From the NCBI GenBank assembly GCA_015075365.1, contig JABTUN010000003.1, positions 727,060 through 791,059 of the forward strand: a stretch of 64,000 nt of DNA, in the 5' to 3' direction. Below are positions 8,355 to 15,792 of this stretch, in pieces. The notes beneath the pieces are model-generated. The model did not search any database. It saw only the letters and a program-made list of their open reading frames with translations, and had not been told where the DNA came from. Every line of letters starts with the position of its first letter. The stretch's first letter is position 1. The translations under genes and the position numbers were made by a program. The stretch is from Verrucomicrobiaceae bacterium. GTDB lineage: Bacteria > Verrucomicrobiota > Verrucomicrobiia > Verrucomicrobiales > Verrucomicrobiaceae.

Positions 8355-8795
8355 TCACCGCCGCAGCGCGTTCACCAGCGTGTTAAACGCCACGCGCAGG
8401 GCTTCGGCATCAGGGTCCGCAAAGGGCGCGTCCAGCGTGCCCACCGCGTTGCTGTTGCTGCTCGTGCCGTTGATCGCCGTGTTCAGATCCGCCAGCGACA
8501 CCTCCCCCGGCGTGCCGGGCGGCCCCTCCGGCCCCTGGGGGCCCATCGGACCTTCCGGTCCCGGCGGCCCGCCCGGATCACCCGGCGGCCCCTGCGGTCC
8601 TGGAGGCCCCTCGGGACCCGTGGCCCCGGCGGGACCTTCCGGGCCTGCCGGACCCTCGGCCCCCTGCGGCCCTTCCGGACCCGGCGGCCCCGCCGGAATG
8701 GCATCAATGAGGTCTTTCAGGCCGTTGAGCTGGCCGCGCATCTGCACCGCGTCGATCTCGGTGCCGGCTTGGGGGAGGTTGGGGTCGTAGGGCAT
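8355..8795 (-). CDS. collagen-like Gly-X-Y repeat protein
   Basis: The 146-residue product has a 35-residue N-terminal region (MPYDPNLPQAGTEIDAVQMR...), about twenty Gly-X-Y triplets with one single-residue interruption (residues ~36-97), and a 50-residue C-terminal region rich in Asn/Ala (LADLNTAINGTSSNS). Bacterial proteins of this layout form collagen-like triple helices and are found in surface fibres and phage tail-fibre-like proteins; the role here is unknown. The start was placed at 8795. A longer reading to 8837 would begin inside a REP hairpin (residues SDAAQRVPT are simply the translated repeat). There is no signal peptide. It is boxed in by repeats on both sides. Confidence 0.7.
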   Translation of the reverse strand: MPYDPNLPQAGTEIDAVQMRGQLNGLKDLIDAIPAGPPGPEGPQGAEGPAGPEGPAGATGPEGPPGPQGPPGDPGGPPGPEGPMGPQGPEGPPGTPGEVSLADLNTAINGTSSNSNAVGTLDAPFADPDAEALRVAFNTLVNALRR

Positions 8796-8808
8796 GGGGG
8801 GTGGGTGG

Positions 8809-8832
8809 GTAGGGACGCGCTGCGCCGCGTCC
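8809..8832 (+). repeat. GTAG-headed REP hairpin (GGACGCG type)
   Basis: GTAG is followed by the perfect stem GGACGCG / CGCGTCC with loop CTGCGC. Together with the next ~24 bases (GACAAACCGAAAGAG...) it matches an inverted copy at 22396-22442 on the other side of the restriction-modification island. Confidence 0.85.
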
Positions 8833-8848
8833 GACAAACCGAAAGAGG

Positions 8849-9057
<209 letters not shown>

Positions 9058-9090
9058 GGTCTGAAGTTAGAAGTGAGACGTGAGAGGTCG

Positions 9091-9114
9091 GTAGGGACGC
9101 GCTGCGCCGCGTCC
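9091..9114 (+). repeat. GTAG-headed REP hairpin (GGACGCG type)
   Basis: This copy is identical to that at 8809-8832 and is preceded by degenerate heptamers (AGAAGTGAGACGTGAGA) rather than followed by the long array. Confidence 0.85.
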
Positions 9115-9180
9115 GAAGAGACCGGGAGAGAGCAGAGGGCGGAGAGCGGAGGGCGGAGGGGCTGAAGTTAGAAGTGAGAC

Positions 9181-9443
9181 GTGAGCCGAGCACGGTGGCG
9201 ACGTGCGAACCGAAGCGGAGATAGCCAGCCGAAGGCTGCCCGGAGGGCGAACGCAGTGAGGCAAACCGACTGAGCGCAGCGAAGCCCGAAGGGGTGCTAA
9301 ACGCGGAGGGAGCGGACGCGTTTAAGACAGCCGTGAGGCTGGGGCGCAGCCCCGAAAAAGCGGAGAGCTTTTGAGTCAAACGGTGTGAGGCACGAGCGAA
9401 TCAAAGGTGCGCGCAACGCGTTCGTAGTCCCGCCTTGAGGCGG
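9181..9443. other. hairpin-rich non-coding tract, candidate structured RNA
   Basis: Within 260 bases there are at least six compact stems: CAGCC-GAA-GGCTG (9226-9238), GCCC-GGA-GGGC (9238-9248), TAAACGCG/CGCGTTTA with an 11-base loop (9298-9324), CAGCC-GTGA-GGCTG (9328-9341), GGGGC-GCA-GCCCC (9341-9353) and CCGCC-TTGA-GGCGG (9430-9443). One loop is a GNRA tetraloop and several others are tight tri- or tetraloops. No believable protein frame covers it. Strand is undecided because stems fold on both. Part of it (9381-9402) is related, in inverted orientation, to 12152-12173 inside the HTH gene. Confidence 0.45.
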
Positions 9444-9484
9444 CTCTGGGCAAGTTGGCCGAAAGAGAGACAAAAGAGAACAAG

Positions 9485-9606
9485 GTAGGGACGCGCTGCG
9501 CCGCGTCCGCCGTGCTGTAGATCGGGGCAGTGACCCGGTCCGCCGTGCTGTAGATCGGGGCAGTGACCCGGTCCGCCGTGTTGTAGATCGGGGCAGTGAC
9601 CCGGTC
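9485..9606 (+). repeat. REP array: one GGACGCG-type and three ATCGGG-type hairpins
   Basis: A GGACGCG-type hairpin (9485-9508) is followed by three tandem GTAG-ATCGGG...CCCGGTC hairpins at 9517-9540, 9550-9573 and 9583-9606, spaced 33 bp. The loops read GCAGTGA, versus GCACCGA or GCACTGA in the 7.8-8.2 kb cluster. Just before it, at 9455-9475, lies an inverted copy of the TCTTTCGGCCAAC module seen at 22.3-23.7 kb. Confidence 0.85.
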
Positions 9607-10264
9607 CGCAGGTCTCAGGTTCCAGGATGGAACCTTCCGCGTTGGACGTTGCCTGGGTCAGGGTCGCGCAGCACGGTGGGCAGGTGGTGAAAGTAACGCT
9701 AAAGAAGTTGCGGAAGAGCTCGGCGGCAGGGCTGCGCTGGCCACACGCCGGCCCATGTCCTCGGCCGTTCCTGGCCCCTCTTTGGGGGCATCCTTTGCGG
9801 ACCGATTGACCGGGCCGGAGGCCGCCACATGCATCCCAAAGGAAAGACAGGGAAGGGGGTAGGGCGCGCGGCGTCCCGTGCAGGGATGCCGGCTGGGCGG
9901 GACCGATGGGATAGCGATCAGGTAATGCAAATGTAACGCCACGGGCGTTCATAATGCCACCCGCGCCTTTCGGCAGGCAAACGCCCGGTTCGTTGCGCTT
10001 GAAGCCGGGTAATGATGGTCGATTCTCAGACATAGCAGACTGCGGGTCAGGGATGAAGGGTGGATTGTTACGTTCTGCACGGGAACCGATATGTTGAGGC
10101 CATGGGCGGCGGATCTGCCGCAGGATCAGGCCAGGGAAGGGGATTTCCCGCCTGGGATTCCGCAGGCCCGGGAAGGCAGGGGAGCGGCATGGCCTGCCCC
10201 TCCCGCTGCCCCCGCCTCACGGCCCCCAAGTCGCTGTTTCTGCCCCTCACTAGCGTTACATTGC
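9607..10264. other. gene-poor spacer, no supported feature
   Basis: No confident gene is visible in these 658 bases. A minus-strand frame from 10033 down to 9401 could encode 210 residues, but it runs into the REP array, is Pro/Cys-rich and has no recognisable domain. The segment is more GC-rich toward 10.1-10.2 kb, with short inverted repeats only. Confidence 0.4.
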
Positions 10265-11095
10265 TCACGGCCCCACCGTGATCTTCACCACGGCGCACCA
10301 GTCGCTGCTGGGCACGCCGTTGTCCCAGAAGCGCGCGCGGTACTCCCGCACCTCCGCCTGGCCGGCCACCAGCAGCGGGCGCTCGTCGAGGAAGGGACTC
10401 TTGTTGCTCTGGGCGATCTGCTCCCAGGCACCGCCCGCACGGCGGCTTTCGATCACCACATACTCGTGGCCGTCCTTGAAGAATTTCACGCGGCCGATCT
10501 GGTGGTTCGGGCCGCTGACGGCCTTCACCTGGATGCGCGGTGGCGGCTCCTCGCCGGGCGGCGGCGGCGGCGGCAGTTCCGGGCCGATGATGCCGAGGTC
10601 CAGGCCGATCTCCGGGGTGTAGCCCGGACGCGTCTTGATCAGCTTCACCAGCTTGAAAATGCGGTCCAGCGCGCCGGGTTTCACGCCGGTGATGCCGGCG
10701 GGCAGGGTCGGCGGCGCGGGCGGGGTGAACACCGGAAAGGCAAAGTTCGCCGCCCCGGTGCCGGAGCTCAGCGTCTCCAGGGAGGCGGTGCAGGCCGTGG
10801 AGTGCTCGCGCACCGCCAGGATCCAGCCGCCCAGCCCGTAGGCCAGGATGAGATTGTCCGCCACGCCGGCGTCCTCCTCCGGCTGGGTCAGCGGCAGCGC
10901 CGCGGCATGGGTGGGCAATTTCGTGGCAAAGTTGGTGTGCCACTCCGGTTGGTCCCCCAGGTTCTTGGGGTAGTAGGGTTGTCGTTTCATGTTGTGTTGG
11001 TGTTTCTTCGTGTTCTCAAACGTGGGGCCGGCCGTTGCGGACGGCCCCCAAAGTTGTCCGGACGACCACGTCGCCCCGCTGTTCCACAGCGCCAT
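10265..11095 (-). CDS. conserved-looking hypothetical protein with FN3-like C-terminus
   Basis: The product is 276 residues from the ATG at 11095, which has a good ribosome-binding site. It opens with a tryptophan-rich repeat (MALWNSGATWSSGQLWG), continues with an apparent second start-like segment (MKRQPYYPKNL at residue 36), a middle alpha-helical part (residues 77-115), a proline stretch (174-186) and a beta-rich C-terminus (about 187-276) that resembles a fibronectin-III-like module. There is no signal peptide or enzyme motif, and I do not recognise a function. Translation from Met36 alone cannot be excluded. It lies between repeat blocks, and an HTH gene on the same strand is 650 bp upstream. 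Confidence 0.65.
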   Translation of the reverse strand: MALWNSGATWSSGQLWGPSATAGPTFENTKKHQHNMKRQPYYPKNLGDQPEWHTNFATKLPTHAAALPLTQPEEDAGVADNLILAYGLGGWILAVREHSTACTASLETLSSGTGAANFAFPVFTPPAPPTLPAGITGVKPGALDRIFKLVKLIKTRPGYTPEIGLDLGIIGPELPPPPPPGEEPPPRIQVKAVSGPNHQIGRVKFFKDGHEYVVIESRRAGGAWEQIAQSNKSPFLDERPLLVAGQAEVREYRARFWDNGVPSSDWCAVVKITVGP

Positions 11096-11103
11096 CAGGA
11101 GGT

Positions 11104-11108
11104 CCTCC
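11104..11108 (-). promoter_or_regulatory. Shine-Dalgarno deciding the start at 11095
   Basis: On the minus strand GGAGG ends eight bases before the ATG at 11095. Most genes in this window lack such a motif, so it supports this start over the internal Met at 10990. Confidence 0.65.
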
Positions 11109-11210
11109 TTCGGCCCGCAGGCCGTGGAAAAAGGTCCCGATCCACGCCCCGCCCCGTGCCAGGCGGGTTCCTTTTTCCCGCCGGAGCCCTCCGGCATGAA
11201 AAAGCATCGT

Positions 11211-11550
11211 TCCGCCGCGACGCCGGAACTGTCCGCCGCGACGCCGGAACCATCCGCCGCGACGCCGGAACTATCCGCCGCGACGCCGGAACTGTCCGCC
11301 GCGATGCCGGAACTATCCGGCGCGATGCCGGAACTATCCGCCGCGGCGCCGGAACTGTCCGCCGCGGCGCTGAACTGTCCGCCGCGACGCTGGAACTATC
11401 CGCCGCGACGCCGGAACTGTCCGCCGCGATGCCGGAACTATCCGCCGCGACGCCGGAACTGTCCGCCGCGACGCCGGAACTGTCCGCCGCGGCGCCGGAA
11501 CCATCCGCCGCGACGCCGGAACTGTCCGCTGCGACGCCGGAACCATCCGG
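11211..11550. repeat. 21-bp imperfect tandem repeat, about 16 copies
   Basis: The unit is CCGCCGCGACGCCGGAACTG plus one base. Variation is concentrated at a few positions (ACTGT / ACTAT / ACCAT, GACG / GATG / GGCG). A one-base loss near 11370 breaks the 21-bp phase, which argues against a repeat protein even though open frames run through it. The flanks are alike: CCGGCATGAAAAAG on the left and CCGGCGTGAAAAAG on the right. Confidence 0.85.
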
Positions 11551-11710
11551 CGTGAAAAAGGAAACGCCCTTTCCACCGCCGCGCCGGGGTGCATCCAGCG
11601 CGTCGTCCGGCGGCCTGCCGCGCCATCGGGACGGGCAGGACAGGGATGGCGGAGGCTGGTGGAGGCCGCGTTCATGGCGCGGATCATCCCACCGCCACGG
11701 CGGGTGTCAT

Positions 11711-11726
11711 GGCTACAATTGTAGCC
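11711..11726. promoter_or_regulatory. perfect 16-bp palindrome downstream of the HTH gene
   Basis: GGCTACAATTGTAGCC is a perfect palindrome 15 bp past the stop codon of the HTH gene. Its form would suit a dimeric HTH protein, but one such palindrome is expected by chance in a window this size. Confidence 0.25.
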
Positions 11727-11741
11727 TTGCAGGATGGCCCT

Positions 11742-12473
11742 TCATGCCATTCCCAGGGCCAGCACCCCTTCCAACAGGGTGCTAAAAACTTTTCCGGACA
11801 GGTCCAAAAAAGTCCCCAGCGTGTGGTCATAAGCCTTCGCGATGCGGTTGGCCAGCCGCAGGCTGATGCCGCGGCGATGGTGCTCCACATGCTGGATCGT
11901 GCCGCGCTTCACCGTCGCGCGCTCCGCCACCTCGTCGATCGACCAGCCGCGGGCGGCGCGCTCCTTCACCTCCGCCTCGGCAAAGGCCAGGTCCACCGGG
12001 TCCAGCTCCACCTGGTTGTCCTGCTTCGACGGCCCCACCACCTTCCGCTTCCTCTTCCGCCTTCGGCGCTTCTCACCGGGCTTGGCTCCTCCACTCCTGT
12101 TGGACTCCATCGCTCCCCGCGCTGTCGGGCTGCGCCCAACGCTTCGCGTTGTTTGATTCGCTCGCGCCCCACGCTCGACGAACCCTCCGGGCTCCTTTCG
12201 GTCGTCTTTCTCGCAGTCCGCCATGCTGCTCGAATCAAACGCCTCCGATCCCTCCGCGTTGGTCTCCGGGTCCGGCTTTGGCATCGCCTCCTTGTCGGGC
12301 TCGTCACCCGCCTCCCCGTCTGCCTTCGGCGCCCTCTCCTTGTCTCCTCCACCCCTCGTCTCCTTGTCTGGCTTTGGTATCGTCTCCTTGTCCGGCTTGG
12401 GCATCGTCTCCGCCGCTCTCTTCTTCGTCGAGCTGCGCGACCGGTTCCGCTTCGAGGACGCCTTCGTCTTCAT
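11742..12473 (-). CDS. XRE-type helix-turn-helix protein with low-complexity N-terminus
   Basis: The 243-residue product ends in a recognisable XRE/Cro-type HTH (about residues 165-230): RGWSIDEVAERATVKRGTIQ, then a recognition helix and SLRLANRIAKAY. The N-terminal 165 residues are charged and repetitive (PKPDKET repeats, a basic KRRRRKRKRK run), without a domain. Residues ~78-122 translate a separate repeat element (12105-12240) with perfect inverted ends, so that part looks like an insertion kept in frame. It diverges from the hsdM-hsdS gene, 136 bp apart, and could regulate that gene or itself (inference). The true start may be internal; only the C-terminal half is secure. Confidence 0.6.
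   Translation of the reverse strand: MKTKASSKRNRSRSSTKKRAAETMPKPDKETIPKPDKETRGGGDKERAPKADGEAGDEPDKEAMPKPDPETNAEGSEAFDSSSMADCEKDDRKEPGGFVERGARANQTTRSVGRSPTARGAMESNRSGGAKPGEKRRRRKRKRKVVGPSKQDNQVELDPVDLAFAEAEVKERAARGWSIDEVAERATVKRGTIQHVEHHRRGISLRLANRIAKAYDHTLGTFLDLSGKVFSTLLEGVLALGMA
12151..12240. repeat. 90-bp element with perfect 10-bp inverted ends inside the HTH gene
   Basis: GTTTGATTCG (12151-12160) and CGAATCAAAC (12231-12240) are exact inverted repeats 70 bp apart. The interior holds further self-complementary stretches (GACGAACC with GGTCGTC). TTTGATTCGCTCG and the next ~9 bases recur, with three transitions, in inverted orientation at 9381-9402. Confidence 0.6.
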
Positions 12474-12609
12474 GGCAGGGGTGGGTTACGCGTCTTATAC
12501 CAGACCGGGCGAAGCGCTGACAAGCCTTTTTCGAAGCTCGGAGAACCCTGCTGGCACGAGGGACAAGTTCTTGCCTTCATCCGCTTCCGCCGCTTTCCTC
12601 GCGGCCCCC

Positions 12610-15195
12610 ATGCTGACCTCCGAAACCAAGCGCCGCATCGACTCCTGCCGTGACATCCTGGTGGGGAAGCTGCCGCTGCCGACGGATCAGGTGGAGCTCA
12701 TCACCCTGGCGCTGATCTACAAGTTCATGGACGACCTCGACGAGGAGTCCGTGGAGATGGGCGGGAAGCGCAGCTTCTTCACCCAGCATCTGGAGCCCTA
12801 CCGCTGGCGGAATCTCCTGCCGCAGACCGTCAGCGCGGAGGAGCGCATGAGCCTCTTTGCTCGGGGTATCGAGCTGCTGGGCGGAGCAGACATGGAGATC
12901 GAGGTGAAGGAGAAGGGCGAGGTGAAAAAGAAGCGCATCATCCCCGCCGCGCATCTGCCGGGGCTGTTCCGCGATGTCTTCCGCAATGCTTTCCTGAAAT
13001 TCCGGGACGGGCGCATTCTGACCCTGTTCCTCACGGAGGTGAATGGCTTCGTGTATAGCCACAGCGAGGAGCTGGGGAATGCCTTTGAATACTTGCTCAT
13101 GTCTGCCGGCGTTCAGGCGGACAACGGGCAGTTCCGCACGCCGCGCCACATCATCGACTTCATGGTCGCCTGCCTTCAGCCACAGCCGGGCGAGCGTGTG
13201 CTGGACCCGGCCTGCGGCACGGCGGGATTCCTGGTGGCCGCGTTCACCTATATTCTGCGCACCCATACCTCGCCGGGTTCAACCATCCCAGGCGATCTGC
13301 TCACCCATGCGCAGCGCGAGGCCGTCTATTCGAGCTTCACCGGCTATGACATCACCGATGCCATGGTGAAGCTCAGCAAGGTGAACCTCTTTCTCCATGG
13401 TTTCCCTGATCCCACGGTCCACATCTACGACACACTCACGAACGATGCCCGCTGGGACGAAAAGGCGGATGTGATCCTGGCCAATCCGCCCTTCATGACG
13501 CCCAAAGGCGGCATTTCGCCGCATACACGCTTCCGGGTGAGCGCGAAAAAGTCGGAGGTGCTCTTCACCGACTACATTGCGGAGCATCTCAGCAGCAAGG
13601 GGCGCGGCGGCGTCATCGTGCCAAACGGCATCGTCGCCACCACGCAGAACGCCTATGTGAAGCTGCGCCGCTTCCTGGTGGAGGACTGCCTCGTGGCCGT
13701 CGTCAGCCTGCCCTCCGGCGTCTTCAAGCCCTACTCCGGCGTGAAGACCAGCATCCTGTTCTTCGACAAGCAGCTCGCCCGGAAGACCCAAGAGGTTCTT
13801 TTCCTCAAAATCACCGCCGATGGCTTCGATCTCGGCGACCAGCGCCGGGAGATCGAGGCGAATGACCTGCCGGAAGCCGAGCGGGTGGTGAAAGCTTGGC
13901 TGGGGGGAGGCACGAATGACGAATTCCGAATGACGAATGGTGGCGGCATCGTGTGGACGACTGTTGAAAAGAAGACGCTGCTCGAACAACGGGCGTGCAG
14001 CCTTCAAGCCGAACAATTCCTCAGCAACGGCACAGTCTCGGAGGAAATCGAAACCGTCCGCCTCGGCGATGTTTGCGTGAAATGCCAGCAAGTCGCTCCG
14101 ACTTCCCTCGGCAAGCCGACGTTTCGCTACATCGACATCGATTCGGTGGACAACATCGGCCTCCGCATCACCGAACCAAAATCCATACCGGTCGGCGAAG
14201 CGCCCAGCCGGGCACGAAAGCTTGTGAAAGCCCGGGACGTGCTTTTCAGCACCGTCCGCCCGTATCTCAAGAACATCGCCATCGTTCCGGCATCGCTCGA
14301 TGGCGAGATTGCATCCACTGGATTCGGCGTCATGCGTGCCGATGAAGCCCGCATGCTGCCGGAGTATTTGTTTTCTGTCGTTTCCAATCAGCGATTCGTT
14401 GATGCCGCGAACGAACTGACCACTGGCGCGTCGTATCCCGCCATCACCGAGAACCAATTGTTCGACCTCGAAATCCCGCTGCCGCCGCTGGAGGAGCAGC
14501 GGCGGATTGTGGCGGAGATCGAGGGCTACCAGAAGGTCCTCGACGGTGCCCGCCAGATTCTCGCGGGCTACAAGCCGAGTTTCGATGTCGATCCAGAATG
14601 GGAGACTTTCCCGTTGGCCGAATTGATCCAGGAGAAGCCCAAGAATGGATATTCTGGCAAGCCTGTGGCTCATCCCACCCAACTCAAGGTTCTGAGCCTC
14701 AGCGCCACGACATCGGGCAAGCTGGACATCACGAAGTTCAAATATCTGGACGAGGACATCCCTTTGAACGCCCCGTGCCGCTGCAAACGTGGTGACATCT
14801 ATCTGCAACGTGGGAACACCCAGGAACTGGTTGGGACTGCCGCCCTGTTTGACGTTGATGCCACCGACTTCATCTATCCCGATCTCATGATTCGGGTCCG
14901 CGCCAACGAGGAGAGGATCATGACATCCTACTTGCTGCACACCCTTCAAAGTCAGCCGGTTCGCGAATTCCTCATGAGCAATGCCACTGGAGCGGCGGGC
15001 AACATGCCCAAGATCAATCAAGGCATCGTGGAGAGCATCCCCATCCCCCTGCCGCCGCTCGAAGAGCAACGCCGGATCGTGTCTGAGCTGGACGCGGAGG
15101 CGGCGCAGATGGAGGCGGTGAGGACGTTGATCCCGCGCTTCGAGGGGAAGATCCAACGCGTGCTGGACCGGGTGTGGGGGACGACGGTGGCATGA
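12610..15195 (+). CDS. type I restriction-modification HsdM-HsdS fusion
   Basis: The 861-residue protein joins a type I N6-adenine methyltransferase to its specificity subunit. Residues ~1-440 are HsdM: SAM-binding motif DPACGTAGF (199-207) and catalytic motif NPPF (292-295). From ~480 come two target-recognition halves (ETVRLGDV..., and a second after residue ~660), each followed by the conserved helix PLPPLEEQRRIV (about 623 and 814). The start at 12610 is where HsdM homology begins (MLTSETKRRID); the upstream open frame to 12223 is antisense to the HTH gene. It should methylate one asymmetric bipartite site, and it pairs with HsdR at 19192. No Shine-Dalgarno is visible. Confidence 0.93.
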   Translation: MLTSETKRRIDSCRDILVGKLPLPTDQVELITLALIYKFMDDLDEESVEMGGKRSFFTQHLEPYRWRNLLPQTVSAEERMSLFARGIELLGGADMEIEVKEKGEVKKKRIIPAAHLPGLFRDVFRNAFLKFRDGRILTLFLTEVNGFVYSHSEELGNAFEYLLMSAGVQADNGQFRTPRHIIDFMVACLQPQPGERVLDPACGTAGFLVAAFTYILRTHTSPGSTIPGDLLTHAQREAVYSSFTGYDITDAMVKLSKVNLFLHGFPDPTVHIYDTLTNDARWDEKADVILANPPFMTPKGGISPHTRFRVSAKKSEVLFTDYIAEHLSSKGRGGVIVPNGIVATTQNAYVKLRRFLVEDCLVAVVSLPSGVFKPYSGVKTSILFFDKQLARKTQEVLFLKITADGFDLGDQRREIEANDLPEAERVVKAWLGGGTNDEFRMTNGGGIVWTTVEKKTLLEQRACSLQAEQFLSNGTVSEEIETVRLGDVCVKCQQVAPTSLGKPTFRYIDIDSVDNIGLRITEPKSIPVGEAPSRARKLVKARDVLFSTVRPYLKNIAIVPASLDGEIASTGFGVMRADEARMLPEYLFSVVSNQRFVDAANELTTGASYPAITENQLFDLEIPLPPLEEQRRIVAEIEGYQKVLDGARQILAGYKPSFDVDPEWETFPLAELIQEKPKNGYSGKPVAHPTQLKVLSLSATTSGKLDITKFKYLDEDIPLNAPCRCKRGDIYLQRGNTQELVGTAALFDVDATDFIYPDLMIRVRANEERIMTSYLLHTLQSQPVREFLMSNATGAAGNMPKINQGIVESIPIPLPPLEEQRRIVSELDAEAAQMEAVRTLIPRFEGKIQRVLDRVWGTTVA

Positions 15196-15249
15196 AAAAG
15201 GGTGCCCGGTTTTCACCGAACACCCCGTGGTGATTTACAAACGGCAGCT

Positions 15250-15471
15250 TTAGCCTTGAGGTGGGAAGGGGTCCCGGCCGTAGCTGTCGGAAGCGCGGAA
15301 CTTACCATCGCGACCTTGGATGGTCAGCTCGGCTCGCTCCGATTTCGCCATGCTTCGGGCCTGCGCGATCGACTCAGCTTGCGTCTGTGTGACGAAGCTG
15401 GCCCGGTCAGCGCCGGGTCGTTTGACGGCCCAGCCTTCGGAATGTTTGACAACAAAGATTCGTTTACTCAT
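15250..15471 (-). CDS. DUF2188 small protein
   Basis: The 73-residue product (MSKRIFVVKHSEGWAVKRPG..., ending DGKFRASDSYGRDPFPPQG) matches DUF2188: an N-terminal beta hairpin with GWAVKRPGA, a helix with TQAESIAQARSMAK, and the characteristic GRDGK...YGRDPFPP tail. Function is unknown; such proteins are often seen in defence or mobile contexts. It lies opposite to the hsd genes, 55 bp past the stop of the HsdM-HsdS fusion, so it is convergent with it. Confidence 0.75.
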   Translation of the reverse strand: MSKRIFVVKHSEGWAVKRPGADRASFVTQTQAESIAQARSMAKSERAELTIQGRDGKFRASDSYGRDPFPPQG

Positions 15472-15613
15472 GGGAGTAGAGAAGTTTTGATGATGGGTTA
15501 TGCCCCTCCAAACTTGAAGCTTGACTCACAGACAGCCTTCTGGGATAAACGCGGCCTCTGAACTCCACGTGATCCCGCTGCCCGGAGTTTTCCGTGCCGG
15601 GGTTGACCGGAAT

Positions 15614-15644
15614 GCCGCCTTCCCGCAAGGGAGGGCGGCTTTTT
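15614..15644 (+). terminator. rho-independent terminator without an obvious plus-strand gene
   Basis: An 11-bp stem (GCCGCCTTCCC / GGGAGGGCGGC, one T-G pair) with a GCAA loop is followed by TTTTT. It lies 419 bp past hsdM-hsdS and would protect the XRE-ImmA operon from read-through. The rest of 15472-15792 is AT-rich after 15710 (promoter-like) and holds no gene. Confidence 0.75.
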
Positions 15645-15792
15645 CGTGCTGTCGGGTATGACTTCACGAGGGATCAGGTAGCGCCCGAGGCAGGAGAAGG
15701 CAAGGCCTTTTGTCCACAAACAGAGATATTGTATTGAAAAAGCGGTCCAGTTGACGTTAAATCAATAAATAAATGACAAAAACACCCTCCCC

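Noticed and set aside
8029..8790. Plus-strand frame with a 36-residue repeated peptide
   Set aside because: The repeat is the translated 108-bp REP unit and the rest is antisense to the collagen-like gene.
9401..10033. 210-residue minus-strand protein
   Set aside because: It runs through the REP array, is Pro/Cys-rich with no domain; a relic is possible but not supportable.
11211..11550. CRISPR array
   Set aside because: The 21-bp units are contiguous with no unique spacers.
11711..11726. Palindrome GGCTACAATTGTAGCC as a definite operator
   Set aside because: One perfect 16-bp palindrome is expected by chance in 64 kb, and it lies downstream of the HTH gene; listed only at low confidence.
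12223..12609. N-terminal extension of HsdM-HsdS from an ATG at 12223
   Set aside because: It is a Ser/Pro-rich translation antisense to the HTH gene; HsdM homology starts at 12610.
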